From Pseudomonas putida (GTDB taxonomy: Bacteria; Pseudomonadota; Gammaproteobacteria; Pseudomonadales; Pseudomonadaceae), in contig NZ_BSKJ01000005.1 in NCBI RefSeq assembly GCF_030159595.1, forward strand, positions 275,232 to 339,231: a stretch of 64,000 nt of DNA. The letters run 5' to 3'. Each line of letters begins with the position of its first letter. The first letter of the stretch is position 1. The notes under the pieces were generated by a model. The model saw nothing but the letters and a program-made list of their open reading frames with translations, had not been told where the DNA came from and made no database searches. Both the position numbers and the translations under genes were made by a program. Below, one piece after another: positions 41,764-51,421 of the stretch.

Positions 41764-44217
41764 TCAGAAATCGTAGCGCAGGTTCAACATGGCGTTACGC
41801 GGAGCACCGTAGTGGCCGTAGTTGCCGGCAAAGCCTGCATAGTACTTTTCGTCGAACAGGTTGTTGATATTGAGGGTCGTGCTGAGGTGGTCGGTGACTT
41901 GGTAGCGCGCCATCAAGCTGGCCACATAGTAGTCATCCTGCTTTGCCCGGGTCTGGTAGCGGGTAAAGTACAGTGACGTACCCGAGTTCCAGTTGACGCC
42001 ACCGCCGACGGTGAGCTTGTCCCATTCGCCAGGCAGGCGGTAGGTGGTCCAGAAACGCACCGTATCTGAGGGTAATTGGGACAGCTGGCGGTTCCCGTCG
42101 GCGTCTTCGGTACGGGACCAGCTGTAACTGGACTGTACGTTCCAGCCTGGCAGTACCTCGCCGGAAAGTTCTAGGTCGACACCTTTGGTCTCGGCACCGC
42201 TGACAGCTTTATAGGCGATGTCGCTGGTACCTGGAATCGTCTCGCCCGTGGCGACACCCAGATTGTCGCGTTTGATGTAGTAGATCGCGGCGTTGGCATT
42301 GAGGCGGCTGTCGAAGAACTCGCCTTTCCAGCCGGCCTCGTAGTTGGTGCCTTCCACGGGGGCCAGTGGCTTGTTGTCGATGTCCCGGTTCGATTGCGGT
42401 TTGAAAATATCGGTGTAGCTGACATAAACCGATTGCTCAGGCGTCAAGTCGTAGACGATGCCAGCATAAGGTGTGACCACGCCACGTTCGCGCATCCCAT
42501 ATACAGTGGGGTCCCGTTCGGGAACGGCATTGAGTACTTTCGAATAGTAGTTGTATTCGTAGTTGCTGCCACGAGCCCCCAGGATCAAGTGAAGATGATC
42601 GGTGAAATTCAGGCGCGTTGCGGCGAAGTATCCGCTTTGCCGCGAGTTTATGTTGAAGTCCAGTAATGGTGTATAGCTGGCCGGTTTCGGAAGTTCGTTA
42701 TCCCAGGTATCGAAGTCGAAGCTCTGGGTGCCACCCGAGTAAGAAAAGTGCGTATTGTCGTATTGTTGATAGTTGTAGCCGAATATCAGCTCATGGGTCT
42801 GGCCAAAGGCTTGAAATGGCCCTTGCAGCGTCACATCCACGCCTTTTTGTGTCTGATCAGCCCACGACTTACCCCGCTCGCCGGTGGCGCGGTTGGTTGC
42901 CGGGTCCAGGCTGGAGGTCAGGCTGTTGGTGGCGTAGTAGGCAACGCCGACGTCCCGGTCTACGTCCATGTAGTTCGCGGCCACTTTCAACTGCCAATCG
43001 TTGGCAAGCTGCTGTTCGACGTTGATGGTGTAGTTGAAGGTTTCATAGTCATCATAGGCCCAGCGTGCCCCCGCGCTGGTCGAGCGCGAAAAGTTGGTTT
43101 GCTGGCCATTGTTGTACATCAGCGGTACGCCAGGGGCACCGGTGGCTTTGTAGGTCTGATAGTCGATACCGAAGCGCACCAAGGTGGTATCGGTGACATC
43201 GGCTTCGATGACGCCATAGGCAATGTTCTTGTCCTGGCTGTACCAGTCCATGAAGGTATTGTTGTCCTGCTTGGCAGCCACGAAGCGGCCACGCAGCTTG
43301 CCGCTGTCGATCAGCGGACCGGAGACATCTGCTTCCAGGCGGTTAAAGTCCCAAGAGCCGATTGTGCCTTGCACATAGGATTGAAAGTGCGCAGTCGGGC
43401 GCTTGTGAATGACGTTCACTACACCGCTGGGGTCGCCTGCGCCGGTCATTAGGCCAGTAGCACCGCGAACGATCTCCACATGATCGTACAGAGCCATGTC
43501 CAACAAGGTGCTGGGTGTGGTGCGTGTCTGGTTCTCCTGGGTCGTGGTCACCCCGTCGATCTGGTAGGTGCTGATCACGTTGCCACGAGAATAGATGTTG
43601 AAGCGCTCACCACCGTCTTGGGACATGGTGATGCCGGGGGCCTGTGTCAGCACTTCACTCATCGTATGCAGTTGCTGGTCATCCATGCGCTGACGGGTGA
43701 CGACGCTAATGGTCTGTGGCGTCTCACGAATCGACAAATTCATCTTGGTCGCCGTGCTGGTCGCCCCGGTCGTGTAAGACCCGGTCCCTTCCGTCGTGGC
43801 CCCCAAGCCTGCGGCATTGATGCTGGTTGCGCCCAGTTCGAGCGCCCCATCCGTCGATCGTGGCAACAGCACATAATTGCCATTGCTCGCGGCCATCACC
43901 TGCAGCTCACTCCCCGCCAGCAACCGGGCAAAGCCTTGTTCAACGCTGTACGTCCCCTGCAACCCCGGGCTGTGCTTGCCCTGGGTCAGTTCTGCCTCGA
44001 ACGACAACACCACCCCGGCATCGCTGGCAAAGCGGCTGAGCACCGCGCCCAGTGGCCCGGCGGCGATGGCGTAGCTGCGTGCGGCTTCGGCAGCACTGGC
44101 CTGCCCGGCACTGGTCAGCGGATGAACCACACCCGCCTGCAGCAGCAAGGCGGCACTGAACATGGCGACGACAAGGGGTTTTCTGGGGTAAGTGTGGGGG
44201 GTAACGCGGCGTGGCAT
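41764..44217 (-). CDS. TonB-dependent siderophore receptor with STN signalling domain
   Basis: 817-residue outer-membrane receptor. Signal sequence in the first about 45 residues, STN domain (ARSYAIAAGPLGAVLSRFASDAGVVLSFEAELTQGKHSPGLQGTYSVEQGFARLLAGSELQV), plug (ETPQTISVVTRQRMDDQQLHTMSEVLTQAPGITMSQDG), a 22-strand barrel and a terminal RYDF. The STN domain lets it signal to FecR when its siderophore is bound. The ATG 44217 (MPRRVTPHTY) with AAGGAGC is better than 44286. Last gene of the FecI-FecR-receptor set; the ligand, likely a ferric siderophore, is unknown. Confidence 0.92.
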   Translation of the reverse strand: MPRRVTPHTYPRKPLVVAMFSAALLLQAGVVHPLTSAGQASAAEAARSYAIAAGPLGAVLSRFASDAGVVLSFEAELTQGKHSPGLQGTYSVEQGFARLLAGSELQVMAASNGNYVLLPRSTDGALELGATSINAAGLGATTEGTGSYTTGATSTATKMNLSIRETPQTISVVTRQRMDDQQLHTMSEVLTQAPGITMSQDGGERFNIYSRGNVISTYQIDGVTTTQENQTRTTPSTLLDMALYDHVEIVRGATGLMTGAGDPSGVVNVIHKRPTAHFQSYVQGTIGSWDFNRLEADVSGPLIDSGKLRGRFVAAKQDNNTFMDWYSQDKNIAYGVIEADVTDTTLVRFGIDYQTYKATGAPGVPLMYNNGQQTNFSRSTSAGARWAYDDYETFNYTINVEQQLANDWQLKVAANYMDVDRDVGVAYYATNSLTSSLDPATNRATGERGKSWADQTQKGVDVTLQGPFQAFGQTHELIFGYNYQQYDNTHFSYSGGTQSFDFDTWDNELPKPASYTPLLDFNINSRQSGYFAATRLNFTDHLHLILGARGSNYEYNYYSKVLNAVPERDPTVYGMRERGVVTPYAGIVYDLTPEQSVYVSYTDIFKPQSNRDIDNKPLAPVEGTNYEAGWKGEFFDSRLNANAAIYYIKRDNLGVATGETIPGTSDIAYKAVSGAETKGVDLELSGEVLPGWNVQSSYSWSRTEDADGNRQLSQLPSDTVRFWTTYRLPGEWDKLTVGGGVNWNSGTSLYFTRYQTRAKQDDYYVASLMARYQVTDHLSTTLNINNLFDEKYYAGFAGNYGHYGAPRNAMLNLRYDF

Positions 44218-44281
44218 GGGGGGCTCCTTCAAAGGCCTGTAGTGGCGGTTTGCAGGAGGGGTCGTGTGAAACCGGAAAACC

Positions 44282-44331
44282 GACAATGCAAACGAGAAAT
44301 ATTTTTAAAAAAGCCCGATGCAGCATCAGCC
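44282..44331 (-). promoter_or_regulatory. Terminator and iron-regulated promoter candidate between fecR and the receptor gene
   Basis: On the minus strand the fecR stop region forms a GCTGATG/CATCGGGC hairpin followed by TTTTTT (44331-44305), and then TATTTCTCGTTTGCATTGTC (about 44303-44284) resembles a Fur-type or FecI-type promoter. Receptor gene starts 65 bp further. This suggests the receptor is transcribed from its own signal-dependent promoter rather than only by read-through. Confidence 0.4.
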
Positions 44332-45267
44332 CAAAGGCCGCACCCGCACCCAGAACCGCGTATGTGTCTCGATGCGCACCGGCAACGCCTGGGCAATCGC
44401 CTCCAACGCACGCGCCGTATCGTCCAGCGGGAAGGCCCCGGAAAGGCGCAGGTGCGCAACGTCCTTCGAACATTCGATGAAACCTGGGCGATAACGCTGC
44501 AATTCATCCAGCACCCGGCCCAACGGCCAGTTATCGATCACCAACCGCCCATTGACCCACTCGTCGCGATTGGGGTCGAGTACCTGCGGCGCAGGCAATG
44601 GCCCTGAACCAAAACGCAGGCTCATACCCGCCTCCACCCGAAACGGCTCGGCCTCTGGTCGGTTGCGCACGGCAACGGCATGTTCAAGCACATCCAGTTC
44701 AGTCTGCCCGTCCAGCTGGCGCACGACAAAGCGCGTACCCAGCGCACGCATCTCGCCCTGCTGGCTGCGCACGCTGAGTGGCCGGGCATCCTTGGCTGTG
44801 GTCACCATGATCTCCCCCGCGCGCAGGATGATCAGGCGTTGCAAGTGGTCATAGCGAATGTCCACGGCACTGGCCGTGTTCAGCGTCAGTTGTGTGCCAT
44901 CCTCCAGCCGCAGCTGGCGCCGCTCACCCGTGGCGGTGCGCACATCGGCCAGCCACAACGGCGTCTGCCGGTAGCCGGTCCAGGCCAGGCCCGACACACC
45001 AAGGCCCAGCACCAGGCCCTTGAGCACGGTACGCCTGCCTGCCAATGGCGGCTCCACCACCAGCGTCCGTTGCGCCACGGCCGCCGGCACACTGCGCAAC
45101 TCGGCGTGAAAGGCCTCCAAACGCTGCCAGGCCCATTGATGAACCGGGTCGCCCTGATGCCAGGCCTGCCAACGCTGATACAGCGCCGGGTAGTCTGCCC
45201 CCGCACTCAAGCGGGCATGCCACTGCGCCGCATCACGCAGCGCCTGGCGTTGCTGTGCGGCGCTCAC
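44326..45267 (-). CDS. FecR-family anti-sigma / signal transducer
   Basis: 313-residue inner-membrane regulator. Cytoplasmic N-terminal segment (DAAQWHARLSAGADYPALYQRWQAWH, DUF4880), one transmembrane helix about residues 83-104 (VLKGLVLGLGVSGLAWTG), and a periplasmic FecR domain ending in a STN-like fold (LGRVLDELQRYRPGFIECSKDVAHLRLSGAFPLDD). It relays ligand binding by the receptor to the sigma factor. The GTG start at 45267 overlaps the sigma stop by 4 nt (GTGA). Confidence 0.9.
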   Translation of the reverse strand: MSAAQQRQALRDAAQWHARLSAGADYPALYQRWQAWHQGDPVHQWAWQRLEAFHAELRSVPAAVAQRTLVVEPPLAGRRTVLKGLVLGLGVSGLAWTGYRQTPLWLADVRTATGERRQLRLEDGTQLTLNTASAVDIRYDHLQRLIILRAGEIMVTTAKDARPLSVRSQQGEMRALGTRFVVRQLDGQTELDVLEHAVAVRNRPEAEPFRVEAGMSLRFGSGPLPAPQVLDPNRDEWVNGRLVIDNWPLGRVLDELQRYRPGFIECSKDVAHLRLSGAFPLDDTARALEAIAQALPVRIETHTRFWVRVRPLG

Positions 45268-45782
45268 AGTTCGGCATCCAGCGCAAACAGCAGGCACTGC
45301 TCGGTGGCCTTGGCGATGTATTTGGTCACCGAACTGACAGACACGCCCAGGCGCTCGGCGATTTCGGCGTAGCTCAAGCCTTCGAGGTGAGAAAGAAACA
45401 GCGCCTGGCGAACCTTGTGGTTCAGGCCATCCAGCATGGCATCAAGCTGCAGCAGCGTTTCCAACAGCACGACCCGATGTTCTGGGGAGGCCTCTACAAG
45501 CGCTGGCTCCAGGGCCATGGCTTCCAGATAAGCCTGCTCCAGCGAACGACGACGCAAATGGTCGACCATCACCCGCTTGGCCACCGTCGCCAGAAAGTTG
45601 CGCGGTTCCCGCAGGGGATGGGCCACCGTGCTGGCGATCAGGCGTACGAAGGTGTCCTGGGTCAGGTCCGCCGCCCGCTCCCGGTCGCCCAGGCGACGGC
45701 GCAGCCAGCCTTGCAGCCAGCCGCTGTGGTCGCGGTACAGGCAGTGCATGTCATCGTGCGGTGCAGGCGGAACCTTGTACAC
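45264..45782 (-). CDS. FecI-type ECF sigma factor (iron starvation)
   Basis: 172-residue sigma factor. Sigma2 (residues 15-80, LYRDHSGWLQGWLRRRLGDRERAADLTQDTFVRL...PRNFLATVAKRVMVDHLRRR) and sigma4 (residues 118-160, NHKVRQALFLSHLEGLSYAEIAERLGVSVSSVTKYIAKA). It should direct transcription of the adjacent receptor gene under iron limitation with the siderophore present. GTG 45782 has AAGGAT upstream; ATG 45749 is the alternative. First gene of the set, probably Fur-repressed. Confidence 0.9.
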   Translation of the reverse strand: MYKVPPAPHDDMHCLYRDHSGWLQGWLRRRLGDRERAADLTQDTFVRLIASTVAHPLREPRNFLATVAKRVMVDHLRRRSLEQAYLEAMALEPALVEASPEHRVVLLETLLQLDAMLDGLNHKVRQALFLSHLEGLSYAEIAERLGVSVSSVTKYIAKATEQCLLFALDAEL

Positions 45783-45805
45783 GCGATCATCCTTGTAACG
45801 ATGCG

Positions 45806-45824
45806 GATAAGAATTAGTCGCAAT
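45806..45824. promoter_or_regulatory. Weak Fur-box candidate before the FecI-type gene
   Basis: GATAAGAATTAGTCGCAAT (plus strand) matches about 10 of 19 positions of the Fur consensus, 24 nt upstream of the sigma factor start, in an AT-rich dip. Position is right for Fur repression but the match is modest. Confidence 0.3.
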
Positions 45825-45929
45825 AATAGTGGCATTGCCGATGGAAGGAAACCGCCATTGCCGCGATGCAATGGAACCCTGCGGCTACCCTTACTTCTAC
45901 CGATTGGCCGCCACTGCAAGGAACAGCAC

Positions 45930-46790
45930 ATGCCTGCACGCCTGTCCAAAGCCCTGCTCATCGCCATCGGCTTCGCCCTGGCCCTGGCCGCCTGCAGCCG
46001 TATCGACCTGGCCTACCGCAACCTCGACCGCCTGGTGCCGTGGTCGCTGGGCGATTACCTGGACATGAACCGCGAGCAGAAGGCCTTGCTCGACGACCGG
46101 TTGCGCGAGCACCTGGCCTGGCATTGCAAGACCCAGCTACCCGGCTACCTCGACTGGCTGGACCGGGTGCGCGGCATGGTGGCCGATGACCAGGTCACCG
46201 ACCAGGCCCTGCAGCAACGCACCCGTGAGGCCCGCGAGGCGATTGGCCGGGTGGCTGAAGAAATCACCCCGTCGGCCACAGAACTGCTGCGTGGCATGAG
46301 CGACACCCAGGTGGCGGAGATGCGCGATGCCTTGCGCAACGACATCAGCGAACGGCAGAAGCAGTATGTGGATACACCGCTGGCCAAACAGATCGACCGC
46401 CGTACCGAACGCATGGAAAAGCGCCTGACGCCATGGCTGGGGGAATTGACGCCAGTGCAGAAGCAGCGGGTGCAGGCCTGGTCGCAGGCGCTGGGCGACC
46501 AGAACCGCGAATGGATCGCCAACCGCGCCCACTGGCAACAGCAATTGATGCTGGCGATGAACCAGCGCAACGACGCCAGCTTCGAACCGCGCCTGGCGAC
46601 GCTGTTGCAGCGCAAGGAAAGTTTGTGGACGCCGGCGTATCGTGCGGCGTTTCAGAATACCGAGCGGCAAGCCCGGAGTTTACTGGTGGACCTGGTGCAG
46701 CAAAGCACGCCGCAACAGCGGCGGTTTTTGCAGGATAGGTTGGGCAAGGTGCGGACGGATTTCAGTGAGTTGAAGTGTTTGAGGGGATAA
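45930..46790 (+). CDS. Lipoprotein of the DUF6279 type
   Basis: 286-residue lipoprotein. Signal peptide with lipobox LAAC (Cys22): MPARLSKALLIAIGFALALAAC. The mature part is all-helical and charged (RIDLAYRNLDRLVPWSLGDYLDMNREQKALLDDRLREHL...), typical of DUF6279 proteins. Function unknown; possibly periplasmic, outer-membrane-anchored. ATG 45930 follows AAGGAACAGCAC. Divergent from the FecI gene. Confidence 0.82.
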   Translation: MPARLSKALLIAIGFALALAACSRIDLAYRNLDRLVPWSLGDYLDMNREQKALLDDRLREHLAWHCKTQLPGYLDWLDRVRGMVADDQVTDQALQQRTREAREAIGRVAEEITPSATELLRGMSDTQVAEMRDALRNDISERQKQYVDTPLAKQIDRRTERMEKRLTPWLGELTPVQKQRVQAWSQALGDQNREWIANRAHWQQQLMLAMNQRNDASFEPRLATLLQRKESLWTPAYRAAFQNTERQARSLLVDLVQQSTPQQRRFLQDRLGKVRTDFSELKCLRG

Positions 46791-46805
46791 TTGTGCTCAG
46801 CAGGC

Positions 46806-46903
46806 CTGGCCTCTTCGCGGGCAAGCCCGCTCCCACAGGTAATGAGTTGCCCTCAGGCACAGCGCTGTACTTGTGGGAGCGGGCTTGCCCGCGAAGAAGC
46901 CGG
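46806..46903. repeat. Inverted REP pair (BIME-like module)
   Basis: REP units at 46806-46839 and 46870-46903, opposite orientation, core CTCTTCGCGGGCAAGCCCGC. Fills the 129 bp gap between the convergent lipoprotein and aceK genes. Confidence 0.9.
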
Positions 46904-46919
46904 TCCTGGTAAAGCACGA

Positions 46920-48629
46920 TTACCGGGCCTTGCGCCGGTACGGAAACACATCAATCACCTTCCCCTCACGAATCGCCGCCTGCAACCCCTTCCAGTAATC
47001 CGCGTCATACAACTCCCCGTGCAAGCGGCTGAACAACCGCCGCTGGCCGATATCGGCAAACAGAAACGGTGGAAACTCTTCGGGAAACACATCATGCGGG
47101 CCGATCGAGTACCACGGCTCGCCCGACATTTCGTCCTCCGGGTAACGCGGCGGCGGGATATGGCGAAAGTTCACCTCGGTCAAAAAGCTGATTTCGTCAT
47201 AGTCGTAGAACACCACCCGGCCATGGCGGGTAACGCCAAAGTTCTTCAGCAGCATGTCACCCGGGAAGATGTTCGCCGCCGCCAGCTGCTTGATCGCCAG
47301 GCCATAGTCTTCCAGCGCCTCATGCACCTGACCTTCACTGGCATGCTCCAGGTACAGGTTCAGCGGCGTCATGCGCCGCTCGGTCCAGCAGTGGCGGATC
47401 AGCACCGTGTCCCCCTCCAGCGCCACGGTCGACGGCGCCACCTCCAGCAGTTCAGCCAGGCACTCCGGCTCGAACTTGTCACGCGGGAAGCGAAAATCGG
47501 CAAACTCCTGGGTATCGGCTAGGCGCCCGACCCGATCAACGCTTTTTACCAACCGGTACTTGTCGATCACCGTGGCGCGGTCAACGGTTTTCGAGGGTGA
47601 AAAACGGTCCTTGATGATCTTGAACACCGTATTGAAGCCCGGCAGGGTGAACACGCTCATGACCATGCCACGCACGCCGGGCGCCATGACGAAGCGGTCG
47701 TCGCTGCCCGCCAGGTGGTTGATCAGCGCCCGGTAGAACTCCGACTTGCCGTGTTTGTAGAAGCCGATTGAAGTGTACAGCTCGGCAATGTGCTTGCCGG
47801 GCAGGATGCGCTTGAGGAAGTTGACGAACTCCGCCGGCACCGGCACATCGACCATGAAGTACGAGCGGGTGAAGGAAAAGATGATCGACACCTCGGCCTC
47901 GTCGGTAATCAGCGCATCGGCCTCGATGCCATGCCCTTCGCGGTGCAGCAGCGGGATCACCAGGGGCCACTGCTCGTCGCTGTTGTAAAGCCGACCGACC
48001 AGGTAGGCCCCCTTGTTGCGGTACAACACTGGTGAAAACAGCTCCACCGCAAGCGTCGCGTCCTTGCAGACCCAGTCCGGCAGGCATTCGCGCAGCTGCT
48101 CCTCAAGGCGTGACAGGTCGCTTTCCAGGTCGCCATAGACGAATGCATAGTCGGCGAAGATCGCCCGCAACAGGCCCTTGAGGCTGCCATCGGGGCAATA
48201 GGTACGGGTTTGTGCAGCGCGCTGGTGGCTGCGGATCGACGGCCGGGTGGTGTGGATGAACATGCAGCCGTCGCTGATCTGGTCATGGCTGAACAGGCTG
48301 CAGAACAGCGAGTTGTACCAGGTTTCCGACAGTTCATCGTCCAGGCGCGGGTCAATCAGGCCTATGTAGGCACTTTTCACCAAGGGCCACTGGCCGACCT
48401 CCAGCAGCACCTCGTCATCGAACGCATCCCGCAACCAGCCGTTGACCTCGCCGACCTTCTGTTCATACAGGTTGATCCGTGCGGCGGCGGCGCGCTGGCA
48501 CGCTTGCCAGCGCGCCTGTTCGAAACGCTCACGGGCACCGAGGGTGATGCGGCGAAAATGCTCGCGATAGTCGTCAAAGCCATCGAGGATCATCCGGGCG
48601 ATCTCGCCGGCAGGCCAGTGCTGGGTCAT
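46920..48629 (-). CDS. aceK: Isocitrate dehydrogenase kinase/phosphatase
   Basis: 569-residue bifunctional enzyme that phosphorylates and dephosphorylates isocitrate dehydrogenase, steering carbon to the glyoxylate shunt during growth on acetate or fatty acids. Seen: the AceK-specific ATP-binding block [34 protein letters not shown] (about residues 315-350) and the kinase segment [21 protein letters not shown] near 455. It is not beside aceA/aceB here, unlike enteric bacteria. ATG 48629 ([13 protein letters not shown]) has GAGG upstream. Confidence 0.93.
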   Translation of the reverse strand: MTQHWPAGEIARMILDGFDDYREHFRRITLGARERFEQARWQACQRAAAARINLYEQKVGEVNGWLRDAFDDEVLLEVGQWPLVKSAYIGLIDPRLDDELSETWYNSLFCSLFSHDQISDGCMFIHTTRPSIRSHQRAAQTRTYCPDGSLKGLLRAIFADYAFVYGDLESDLSRLEEQLRECLPDWVCKDATLAVELFSPVLYRNKGAYLVGRLYNSDEQWPLVIPLLHREGHGIEADALITDEAEVSIIFSFTRSYFMVDVPVPAEFVNFLKRILPGKHIAELYTSIGFYKHGKSEFYRALINHLAGSDDRFVMAPGVRGMVMSVFTLPGFNTVFKIIKDRFSPSKTVDRATVIDKYRLVKSVDRVGRLADTQEFADFRFPRDKFEPECLAELLEVAPSTVALEGDTVLIRHCWTERRMTPLNLYLEHASEGQVHEALEDYGLAIKQLAAANIFPGDMLLKNFGVTRHGRVVFYDYDEISFLTEVNFRHIPPPRYPEDEMSGEPWYSIGPHDVFPEEFPPFLFADIGQRRLFSRLHGELYDADYWKGLQAAIREGKVIDVFPYRRKAR

Positions 48630-48755
48630 GCAGGACACCTCGGTGCGGGGTGAGATAGACAGCTTAGCCGCACAGGATTACACCGCAAGAAAGCACAAGA
48701 ATCTCCCCGCCCCCTCGCGTAAACTCGCGCCCCTGCCCTGCCTCCGGAGACCGTC

Positions 48756-49631
48756 GTGAGCCCCATCGCCCTAGCCCGCCTGCTAACCCTTGCCGCCGTC
48801 TGGGGGGCGAGTTTCCTGTTCATGCGTATCATCGCCCCCGAGCTGGGCACAGTGCCGACCGCGTTCTTCCGCGTGTCCATCGCTTGCCTGGGCCTGGTGG
48901 CCATCGTCGCCGCCGCCCGCGTGCGCTGGGACTTCCAAGGCAAGCTCGGCGCCTGCCTGGTGCTGGGCATGATCAACTCCGGCATCCCCGCCACCTTCTA
49001 CTCCGTAGCGGCCCAGGTATTGCCGGCCGGCTATTCGGCAATTTTCAACGCCACCACGCCACTGATGGGCGTACTGATCGGCGTGCTGTTCTTCCGTGAA
49101 CCCATGACACTGCCCAAGCTCTGCGGCATCTTCCTGGGCCTGTTCGGCGTCGGCATCCTCAGCGGCGCCGGCCCGGTGGCACTGGACATGGCCCTGCTGC
49201 AAGGCGCCCTCGCCTGCCTGGCAGCCACCACCTGTTACGGCTTTGCGGGCTTTCTCGCCCGCCGCTGGGTCACCGGCCTGGACAGCCGCCTGTCGGCACT
49301 GGGCAGCATGCTCGGCGCTACCCTGATGCTGAGCCCGCTGTTCGCCTGGAGCGCGATCAGTCAGCCGCCTGCCAGTTGGGGTGGCTGGCAGGTGTGGCTG
49401 TCGCTGCTGGGCCTGGGTCTGCTGTGCACGGCGTTCGCCTACATCCTGTACTTCCGCCTGCTCGAGGAAATCGGCCCGGTCAAGGCCAGCACCGTGACCT
49501 TCCTGATCCCGGTATTCGGCGTATTGTGGGGAGCGTGGTTGCTGGACGAGCCGCTGTCGATGGCACACCTGTACGGCGGCTTGCTGATTGGCGTGGCACT
49601 GTGGCTGGTGCTGCGCCCGGCGCGCAGCTGA
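48756..49631 (+). CDS. EamA/DMT-family transporter
   Basis: 291-residue inner-membrane exporter with ten helices in two EamA halves (LLTLAAVWGASFLFMRIIAPELGTVPTAFFR, then ATTCYGFAGFLARRWV). GTG 48756 start after CCGGAGA. Substrate unknown. Next gene starts 13 bp later, so a shared message is likely. Confidence 0.87.
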   Translation: MSPIALARLLTLAAVWGASFLFMRIIAPELGTVPTAFFRVSIACLGLVAIVAAARVRWDFQGKLGACLVLGMINSGIPATFYSVAAQVLPAGYSAIFNATTPLMGVLIGVLFFREPMTLPKLCGIFLGLFGVGILSGAGPVALDMALLQGALACLAATTCYGFAGFLARRWVTGLDSRLSALGSMLGATLMLSPLFAWSAISQPPASWGGWQVWLSLLGLGLLCTAFAYILYFRLLEEIGPVKASTVTFLIPVFGVLWGAWLLDEPLSMAHLYGGLLIGVALWLVLRPARS

Positions 49632-49644
49632 AGCGGGGTAGACG

Positions 49645-50103
49645 ATGAGCGACGCGTACAAGAAAGTCCTGTTCCGCCTGGAACAGGACGAGACCGGCTA
49701 CCCACCGGCCTCGGTCGAGGGCCTGTGGGTCAAGGCCGTGGAAGGGGGCTATGCCGTCGACAACATCCCCTTCCATGTCTACGGCATCGCCCCAGGTGAT
49801 GTGATCGCGACCCGTGAAGAAGGCGGCGAAACCTGGTTCGATACACTGCGCAGCAGCAGCGGCAGCTCGGTATTCCGGGTGCTGGTAAAGCCACCAGAAA
49901 CCCTCGACCAAGTACGCACGGCCCTGCAGGACTTCGGCTGCAACTGCGAAACCGAGCAGGCCGTGAAGATGCTGGCGGTCGAGGTCCCATCGCAGCGGTC
50001 ACTCGATACCCTCCTCTACTACCTGCTCACCCAGCGCGAAGCCGGCCTGCTGGACTTCGAGGAAGGCGTACTGCGCCATGCCATCCCCGAAGAGTTCCGC
50101 TAA
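49645..50103 (+). CDS. DUF4265-domain protein
   Basis: 152-residue cytoplasmic protein of the DUF4265 family (KVLFRLEQDETGYPPASVEGLWVKAVEGGYAVDNIPFHVYGIAPGDVI...), a small fold of unknown function also linked to polymorphic toxin and metabolic loci. 13 bp behind a DMT gene. ATG 49645 follows GGGG-rich leader. Confidence 0.85.
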   Translation: MSDAYKKVLFRLEQDETGYPPASVEGLWVKAVEGGYAVDNIPFHVYGIAPGDVIATREEGGETWFDTLRSSSGSSVFRVLVKPPETLDQVRTALQDFGCNCETEQAVKMLAVEVPSQRSLDTLLYYLLTQREAGLLDFEEGVLRHAIPEEFR

Positions 50104-50106
50104 GGC

Positions 50107-50988
50107 TTACGCCTCGGCCAGCCGCGCAGCGGGCTTGCGAAACACGAACAGCAGGCCGACCACGATCAGCCCCATGCCCAGCAGGCTGAGCGGTGCCAGG
50201 CGGTTACCGAAGATCAGGAAGTCCATCACTGCGGTCACTGCCGGCACCAGGTAGAACAGGCTGGTGACATTGACCAGGTTACCCTTGGCGATCAGCCGGT
50301 ACAGCAGCAGGGTCGCCAGCAACGAGACCACCAGGCCCATCCACAGCAGCGCGCCGATGAAGCCGCCAGTCCACTCGACCTGCAGCGGTTGCAAAGGTGC
50401 GAACAGCGCACACATGGCAAAACCGGCCAAGTACTGCAGCGGCAGCGTGCCCATGGGGTTGTCGGTGATGCGCTTCTGCAGGATCGAACCCAAGGTCATG
50501 CTGGCCAGCGCCAGCAGGGCGAACAGCATCCCCGCCAGCGACACGCCGCCCAGGTTGATGCCCTGGTAGACCACCATGATCAAGCCAGCCAAGCCCAGCC
50601 CCAGGCCGAACAGACGGCTCCAGGAACGTTGCCGCTCCATCAGCACCACGGTAAGGATGGGTTGAACCCCCATCACCGTGGCCATGACGCCCGGGGTGAC
50701 ATGGGTATTGAGCGCCAGCAAATAGAAGATCTGGTAGGCGCCGAGCAGCACACACCCGGTGCCCAGGGCACGCAGAATGGCCCCACGGCTACGCGGCCAG
50801 CGCAGCCCCAGCAACGGGCCGATCAACAGCAGGCCCGTCAGCGCCAGCGCCGAGCGCAACAGCAGGAAGGCAAACGGGCTGGCATGTGCCAGGCCCAGCT
50901 TGGAGACGATCGCTCCGCTGCTCCACAGCAGGACGAACAGGCTGGTAGTGGCCGCCGAGGCCACGGAAGCTTTGGAAAAGACAGACAT
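50107..50988 (-). CDS. EamA/DMT-family transporter
   Basis: 293-residue exporter with ten helices in two EamA repeats (LFVLLWSSGAIVSKLGLAHASPFAFLLLRSALALTGLLLIG, VMGVQPILTVVLMERQR...). Converges with the DUF4265 gene with 3 bp between stop codons. Substrate unknown. Confidence 0.87.
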   Translation of the reverse strand: MSVFSKASVASAATTSLFVLLWSSGAIVSKLGLAHASPFAFLLLRSALALTGLLLIGPLLGLRWPRSRGAILRALGTGCVLLGAYQIFYLLALNTHVTPGVMATVMGVQPILTVVLMERQRSWSRLFGLGLGLAGLIMVVYQGINLGGVSLAGMLFALLALASMTLGSILQKRITDNPMGTLPLQYLAGFAMCALFAPLQPLQVEWTGGFIGALLWMGLVVSLLATLLLYRLIAKGNLVNVTSLFYLVPAVTAVMDFLIFGNRLAPLSLLGMGLIVVGLLFVFRKPAARLAEA

Positions 50989-51421
50989 GTAGGCACCTGT
51001 ATTCGGGCAAATAAGCCGAACGGTGGGCGTAGACTTCAGTTGGGGAAGTAGCCGACCGTGTTCAGTAGGTTGCGTGTGCGAAGGAATGCGGCCAGAAGCC
51101 GATCAGCCCAGCACGACCACGCAAGGAGGCGGCGCTACGCCGCCTACAACGCCACTGACAGGTGGTGGGTAATGACTGATCATGACCGGCTGCTGGCTGC
51201 CACGCACGACCATGCCCGCGACTGGCGCGATGGCAAAGCGTGTGGTGGAAGGGATGGCAGGCATGAACAGGGTCTTCGAGGAAGTGAATGCACTGGAATA
51301 TAGCGGGAGATTCTTCGCGGGACAAGCCCGCTCCCACAAGAGCGCCATCGTCCTCGAAGGATGAGGAGAACTTGTGGGGGCGGGCTTGCCCCGCGAAGAG
51401 GCCGGGTCAGGCAACAAAAAA
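50989..51421. other. Gene-free interval with hairpin and REP pair
   Basis: 433 bp without a supportable gene. It holds a perfect hairpin AGGCGGCG-CTA-CGCCGCCT at 51127-51145 and a divergent REP pair at 51311-51405 whose second unit is expanded by extra G/C bases (GGGGGCGGGCTTGCCCCGCG). Upstream of the DMT gene start (50988) so it likely includes its promoter. Confidence 0.6.
51311..51405. repeat. Inverted REP pair, diverged
   Basis: REP units at 51311-51340 and 51371-51405. Both arms have lengthened G and C runs compared with other copies, changing GCGGGCAAGCCCGC to GCGGGACAAGCCCGC and GGGGCGGGCTTGCCCCGC. It is one of only two pairs here not in a convergent gap. Confidence 0.85.

Noticed and set aside
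51103..51417. Minus-strand 104-codon frame with a PAAR-like look (AGMVVRGSQQPVMI)
   Set aside because: It runs through the REP pair, lacks the His and Gly pattern of PAAR proteins and has no ribosome site.
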